From: an uncultured bacterium
GTDB taxonomy: Bacteria; Cloacimonadota; Cloacimonadia; Cloacimonadales; Cloacimonadaceae
Assembly (NCBI GenBank): GCA_937924555.1
Contig: CALDSN010000199.1
Span: 1 to 16,442 of the forward strand
Length of the DNA stretch: 16,442 nt
Reading direction: 5' to 3'
Under the pieces are notes generated by a model. It was given only the letters and a program-made list of their open reading frames with translations, was not told the origin of the DNA and did no database searches. A program made the position numbers and the translations under genes. Below are positions 14,103-16,442 of this stretch, in pieces (position 1 is the stretch's first letter; every line of letters begins with the position of its first letter).

Positions 14103-15172
14103 TTCTTCACCTCTGTTCTGATTAGTTCTCCGTTCACGGAGATGTCGCCCAATAGGCTGATATCGCTGATGATGTCCTCGGCATGGCGTATAAAAAGGGT
14201 TCCGGGTCTAAAGGGCTGAAGATCCACATCCTCTTTGCCCAAAGCTAGCAATACGGTGGCAGCAGGCTGATTTTGCCCGCATCCTTCCGCCAGGCGCACC
14301 CAGGCAGGGAAACGGGGGTTTATCTCTATCAGGTAGAACACCCCTTCCTCGTCTTTCATTATCTCCAGCTCACAGGGTCCCCGCCATGACAGAGCTTCGA
14401 TAACCTTGCGGGCATAGCTCTCCAATCCGGGGTTTTTCACCACCACTCCGCCGAAGCCTTTACCCTTGTCGGTAATCACCAGCTTTCTTTGTGGCACCAT
14501 GCCCAAACAACCGCCTTTGCCATCACCCACGATTACTACGTTGAACTCGTCACCGTTGATGATTTCCTGCATGATGATGGGCAATCCCCATTTGGCTTGC
14601 AGTTCGTAGAAATACTTTTGTGCTTCGAATACATTGTAAGCCTTGTAAGCCTCATAGAGCCTGCCTTTGATGATCACCGGAAACACCATCTCTTCACTTA
14701 GCTTGATAATCTGGTCGGCACTTTGCAGCAGATGGGTCTTGGGGATATCCACCCCTTTTGGCGGGAAGAATTGCGATAGCTTTATCTTATCCCGCAGGTT
14801 AAACTGCTCTTCGGTGGGCAGGAAGGTGTGGATACCTCTCTCCAAAAGCTCTTTTTCCAAACGGATGTAGATGGGGATTTCGGAATCCAGAGTGGGGATG
14901 ATAACATCTATCTTGCTGTTGCTGAGGATGTAATCCAACCTTGCCAAAAAGGAGCTTGCCCCAGTGGAAGGATAAGGCATCTGGTACACTTCGTCGGCAA
15001 TACCTTCCAAGTATATCCCGGATTCCATGGCGTCATACACAAAGCCAATGATTTTACCTGTAAATCCTGCGGCACGAATACTGCGGATAACCGGTACTCC
15101 GGGTTGGGGATTATCGCCGGTTTTAAGCCCCGATACGGCAACGGTTATATCAAGTTGGCTAAGGTCAATCAT
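14099..15172 (-). CDS. ATP-grasp ligase, carbamoyl-phosphate-synthase-like
   Basis: A 357-residue cytoplasmic enzyme of the ATP-grasp superfamily. Residues 1-120 form a CarB/PurK-type pre-ATP-grasp domain (VAVSGLKTGDNPQPGVPVIR, then PTLDSEIP near 93-100). The ATP-grasp fold follows, with Lys169 (VIIKGR), the hinge region IMQEII (200-205, Glu203), Glu268/Glu270 (CELEIM) and the metal-binding EINPR (283-287). The family activates a carboxylate as acyl phosphate and joins it to an amine or thiol. No biotin-carboxylase or CarA partner is nearby, so it is not carbamoyl-phosphate synthesis. It is coupled to the PqqD-like gene by a one-base overlap (TGATG) and to the decarboxylase by ATGA. A likely role is ligation of an amino acid or peptide; acceptor unknown. 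Confidence 0.88.
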   Translation of the reverse strand: MIDLSQLDITVAVSGLKTGDNPQPGVPVIRSIRAAGFTGKIIGFVYDAMESGIYLEGIADEVYQMPYPSTGASSFLARLDYILSNSKIDVIIPTLDSEIPIYIRLEKELLERGIHTFLPTEEQFNLRDKIKLSQFFPPKGVDIPKTHLLQSADQIIKLSEEMVFPVIIKGRLYEAYKAYNVFEAQKYFYELQAKWGLPIIMQEIINGDEFNVVIVGDGKGGCLGMVPQRKLVITDKGKGFGGVVVKNPGLESYARKVIEALSWRGPCELEIMKDEEGVFYLIEINPRFPAWVRLAEGCGQNQPAATVLLALGKEDVDLQPFRPGTLFIRHAEDIISDISLLGDISVNGELIRTEVKK

Positions 15173-15420
15173 CAGTCTTCCACCAAGCGCAGGGCTTTCA
15201 GCATCCCCATATAGTGTTCCATGTCGCTGCGCGCATGTTCGATATTAACATCATACTCATCCACCAGCAGTTGGAGGATAGCATCCTGCTCCAAGCCTTT
15301 CTGCATCTGGTTCAGGATAAACAATCCCGTATCATTTACGGTGTAGCTGATCCCATTCTCAGGATCGAAGATGAAGCCGTTTTTATTCACGGCGAGGGTC
15401 ATAAGTTGGTCTGTGTTCAT
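15172..15420 (-). CDS. PqqD-family small protein (RiPP recognition element-like)
   Basis: An 82-residue protein with the PqqD-family pattern: F.FDPENGISYTVNDTG then FILNQMQKGL, a short helix pair (AILQLLVDEYDVN) and a final helix ending ALRLVED. PqqD and related RRE domains are winged-helix peptide-binding modules that hand precursor peptides to modifying enzymes. Here there is no radical SAM PqqE partner; the next genes are an ATP-grasp ligase and a PLP decarboxylase. AGAGG at 15430-15426 lies 5 nt before ATG. It is the first clear gene of the unit. The acidic C-terminus (VED) might alternatively be the ligase's acceptor, as with LysW-type carrier proteins; that is a guess. Confidence 0.8.
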   Translation of the reverse strand: MNTDQLMTLAVNKNGFIFDPENGISYTVNDTGLFILNQMQKGLEQDAILQLLVDEYDVNIEHARSDMEHYMGMLKALRLVED

Positions 15421-15484
15421 ACTTACCTCTTCAGCAGCATCTGGTTACTGTGTATGGCTCCTCAACTGCATAAGCATCATTCTT

Positions 15485-15592
15485 TTATTTCGCACCACAC
15501 TTTCGTGGAGATATACCTATTACACCAAAAGTGTGTGTTTTCCGCATAGTTTTATCAGCACACCGGATTATCGGGTAATGAACGGCACTCAT
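15485..15592 (-). CDS. Candidate 35-codon leader peptide upstream of the PqqD-like gene
   Basis: A short frame runs from ATG at 15592-15590 to TAA at 15487-15485. It is preceded by AGAGGAG (15603-15597), 4 nt from the ATG, one of the stronger ribosome sites in the window. The peptide starts MSAVHYPIIRCADK and ends SPRKCGAK; it has two cysteines and is basic (Arg/Lys-rich). It lies 64 nt upstream of the PqqD-like gene and just downstream of a perfect TATAAT. It could be a regulatory leader peptide, a precursor for the PqqD/ATP-grasp system, or chance. There is no recognisable leader/core pattern. Confidence 0.3.
   Translation of the reverse strand: MSAVHYPIIRCADKTMRKTHTFGVIGISPRKCGAK
15496..15535. 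repeat. Inverted repeat in the leader of the seven-gene unit
   Basis: CACACTTT (15496-15503) and AAAGTGTG (15528-15535) are perfect 8-base inverted arms with a 24-base spacer. The repeat lies inside the candidate leader ORF, between the candidate promoter and the PqqD-like gene. It may be an operator or an RNA hairpin. Confidence 0.4.
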
Positions 15593-15612
15593 AAAACTCC
15601 TCTATATCACTT

Positions 15613-15641
15613 ATTATAATGCGGTTTACGGATTGTTGCAC
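15613..15641 (-). promoter_or_regulatory. Candidate promoter of the seven-gene unit
   Basis: On the minus strand a perfect TATAAT covers 15618-15613. At 17-base spacing the -35 position (15641-15636) reads GTGCAA, only 3 of 6 matches to consensus. Transcription would start near 15606, giving a leader of about 185 nt that contains the candidate 35-codon ORF. The -10 is good, the -35 is weak. Confidence 0.4.
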
Positions 15642-15768
15642 ATAAAATCCATATAACAGCAAAAGAAGAGTAATAACATTGCATGTTTCGAGCCAAAACT
15701 GTTGTGCTTATCCCTATTTGCTTCAAAGGGACATTTCTCTTTATCCTTCGCTGCTTTAACATCACATC

Positions 15769-15836
15769 ACTCTCTCGTGACTCCCTCGTGATTCCCGGGT
15801 CGGACGAGGGAATCACCCGGGAATCGCCTGCGAGTG
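15769..15836. repeat. Palindromic intergenic repeat, copy 2
   Basis: Three forward 11-base units are ACTCTCTCGTG (15769-15779), ACTCCCTCGTG (15780-15790) and ATTCCCGGGTC (15791-15801). Inverted units follow: ACGAGGGAATCAC (15804-15816) pairs with GTGACTCCCTCGT (15777-15789) with one mismatch, and ACCCGGGAATC (15815-15825) is a perfect inverse of GATTCCCGGGT (15790-15800). The element closes with CTGCGAGTG. Unit order and closing sequence match the copy at 3279-3337, with one extra inverted unit here. Confidence 0.8.
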
Positions 15837-15860
15837 AAGTAAGGGGGGAATAGCAGCCCC

Positions 15861-15881
15861 AAGCGCAATACTTACTTGACA
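15861..15881 (+). promoter_or_regulatory. AAGCGCA-N8-TTGACA promoter-like element shared with the arsR region
   Basis: AAGCGCA at 15861-15867 and TTGACA at 15876-15881 have the same 8-base spacing as at 3372-3392. Both lie 24-34 bases downstream of a copy of the palindromic repeat and upstream of a plus-strand gene. GCGCAA (15863-15868) is also inverted as TTGCGC (15885-15890). No good -10 box stands at 17 bases, so promoter activity is unproven. Confidence 0.4.
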
Positions 15882-15922
15882 CTTTTGCGCAAAATTAGGA
15901 GGCTGCAACCAAGATTATAGGC

Positions 15923-15938
15923 GATGCCCACCGGCATC
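15923..15938 (+). promoter_or_regulatory. Hairpin immediately upstream of the ribosome-binding site
   Basis: GATGCC (15923-15928) and GGCATC (15933-15938) form a perfect 6-bp stem with a CACC loop. AAGGAG starts at 15939, directly after the stem, and the ATG is at 15952. Such a structure could stabilise the mRNA 5' end or affect ribosome loading. It matches no riboswitch I recognise. Confidence 0.4.
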
Positions 15939-15951
15939 AAGGAGCTACTTT

Positions 15952-16442
15952 ATGATACGCAGTTTGCTAAGCATTTGCTTTATTTTTGGGCTGTTAGCCA
16001 GCCCTTGTTTTGCGGAAATTCAGTTTGGCGATAATCCATTATACGATGCTGTTTTGTATCCTGCCAGAGTAATTCTCAAAGATGGCAGCACAGTGCAGGG
16101 GCACCTTGACCTGTATCCATATCGAACACAACACGCTTACCGCACACAGCCCCTTGCCCAAGGCAGCGATGTGCTAAGCCTGCTAAAGGATAACAATCCA
16201 AATCAACCCACGCTGGGCATCTATACCCAGCTTCTGGAGATAGAGGGCACCTGGGTGGCAAAGGAAAGCGCAATCAGGCAAATCCCCTGGAAGCAGATAT
16301 CCGCCGTCACTTTAGGCACATACTTCGATGAGAATGATCACTTTTCCAACGATAACAATCCCGCTCTGGTGCACTTGAATTGCGGAGCAATGCTTAGTGA
16401 TAGGGACTATGAGCTGCTAAACGACAAAGCATATGGCTCTAT
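15952..16442 (+). CDS. Exported protein of unknown function, 3' end outside the window
   Basis: The frame is open for 163 codons to the right edge with no stop. ATG at 15952 has AAGGAG at 15939-15944, 7 nt upstream. Residues 1-21 are a signal peptide (MIRSLLSICFIFGLLASPCFA, likely cleaved before EIQ). The mature part begins EIQFGDNPLYDAVLYPARV, then VILKDGSTVQGHL, a small beta-hairpin-like segment, and further on IRQIPWKQISAVTLG. This alternation of short strands with a 'requires ... at this site' look is seen in many uncharacterised periplasmic proteins; I do not recognise the family. It is divergent from the seven-gene unit and lies behind repeat copy 2. Confidence 0.75.
   Translation, partial: MIRSLLSICFIFGLLASPCFAEIQFGDNPLYDAVLYPARVILKDGSTVQGHLDLYPYRTQHAYRTQPLAQGSDVLSLLKDNNPNQPTLGIYTQLLEIEGTWVAKESAIRQIPWKQISAVTLGTYFDENDHFSNDNNPALVHLNCGAMLSDRDYELLNDKAYGS

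Larger units (their letters stand above)
15421..15951. other. Divergent intergenic control region of 531 bases
   Basis: No established gene is visible. It holds a candidate leader ORF and promoter for the seven-gene unit (minus strand), an inverted repeat, the second copy of the palindromic repeat, a candidate promoter element for the plus-strand gene and a hairpin directly before that gene's ribosome site. No tRNA or recognisable riboswitch was found. Confidence 0.7.

Noticed and set aside
15607..15882. Minus-strand frame of 91 codons
   Set aside because: It spans the palindromic repeat and the candidate operon promoter, and its residues simply translate the repeat units.
15897..15951. Riboswitch in the leader of the right-hand gene
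   Set aside because: Only one short hairpin is present and none of the riboswitch cores I know can be matched.

Overview
The window comes from a Gram-negative bacterium with an outer membrane: it encodes a POTRA/Omp85-type outer-membrane protein, a TPR plus beta-barrel protein, a large lipoprotein and several exported proteins. Base composition is moderate by eye (high 40s % GC). Protein style and gene mix suggest a member of the FCB group, with Cloacimonadota as my best guess. No marker here proves this, and the assignment is an impression.

Layout. (1) 1-3149, minus strand: lepA (elongation factor 4) followed 5 nt later by an exported POTRA/Omp85-like gene that runs off the left edge. (2) 3150-3446: a divergent control region with a palindromic repeat module and a candidate arsR promoter and operator. 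(3) 3447-5140, plus strand: a compact three-gene arsenic-type operon (ArsR repressor, PF03773-type permease, LMW-phosphatase-fold arsenate reductase), closed by a hairpin terminator. (4) 5250-5912, plus strand: a single Sel1-repeat protein preceded by an unusual inverted repeat. (5) 15420 down to 5928, minus strand: seven genes in one tightly packed unit, in order a PqqD-like small protein, a CarB-like ATP-grasp enzyme, a fold-III PLP decarboxylase, a urea-transporter/M23-peptidase fusion, an exported TPR protein, a TPR plus beta-barrel protein, and a 911-residue lipoprotein. (6) 15421-15951: a second divergent control region with a candidate leader ORF, a candidate operon promoter and a second copy of the repeat module. 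(7) 15952 to the right edge, plus strand: the start of an exported protein of unknown function.

The seven-gene unit is the most interesting part. Genes overlap or abut (TGATG, ATGA, TAAATG junctions), so they are probably made together. The first three products look like a ligase/decarboxylase pathway with a PqqD-type peptide-binding partner. The fourth is a channel-like membrane domain joined to a metallopeptidase domain. The last three are periplasmic or outer-membrane parts. A cytoplasmic product that is modified, moved across the envelope and used at the cell surface would fit, but substrate and product are unknown. No radical SAM enzyme, carrier protein or obvious precursor peptide is present; the only candidate peptide is a 35-codon leader ORF.

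The two divergent intergenic regions carry the same repeat module: an array of 11-base units facing inverted units, followed by AAGCGCA-N8-TTGACA. This suggests a dispersed promoter-associated element in this genome.
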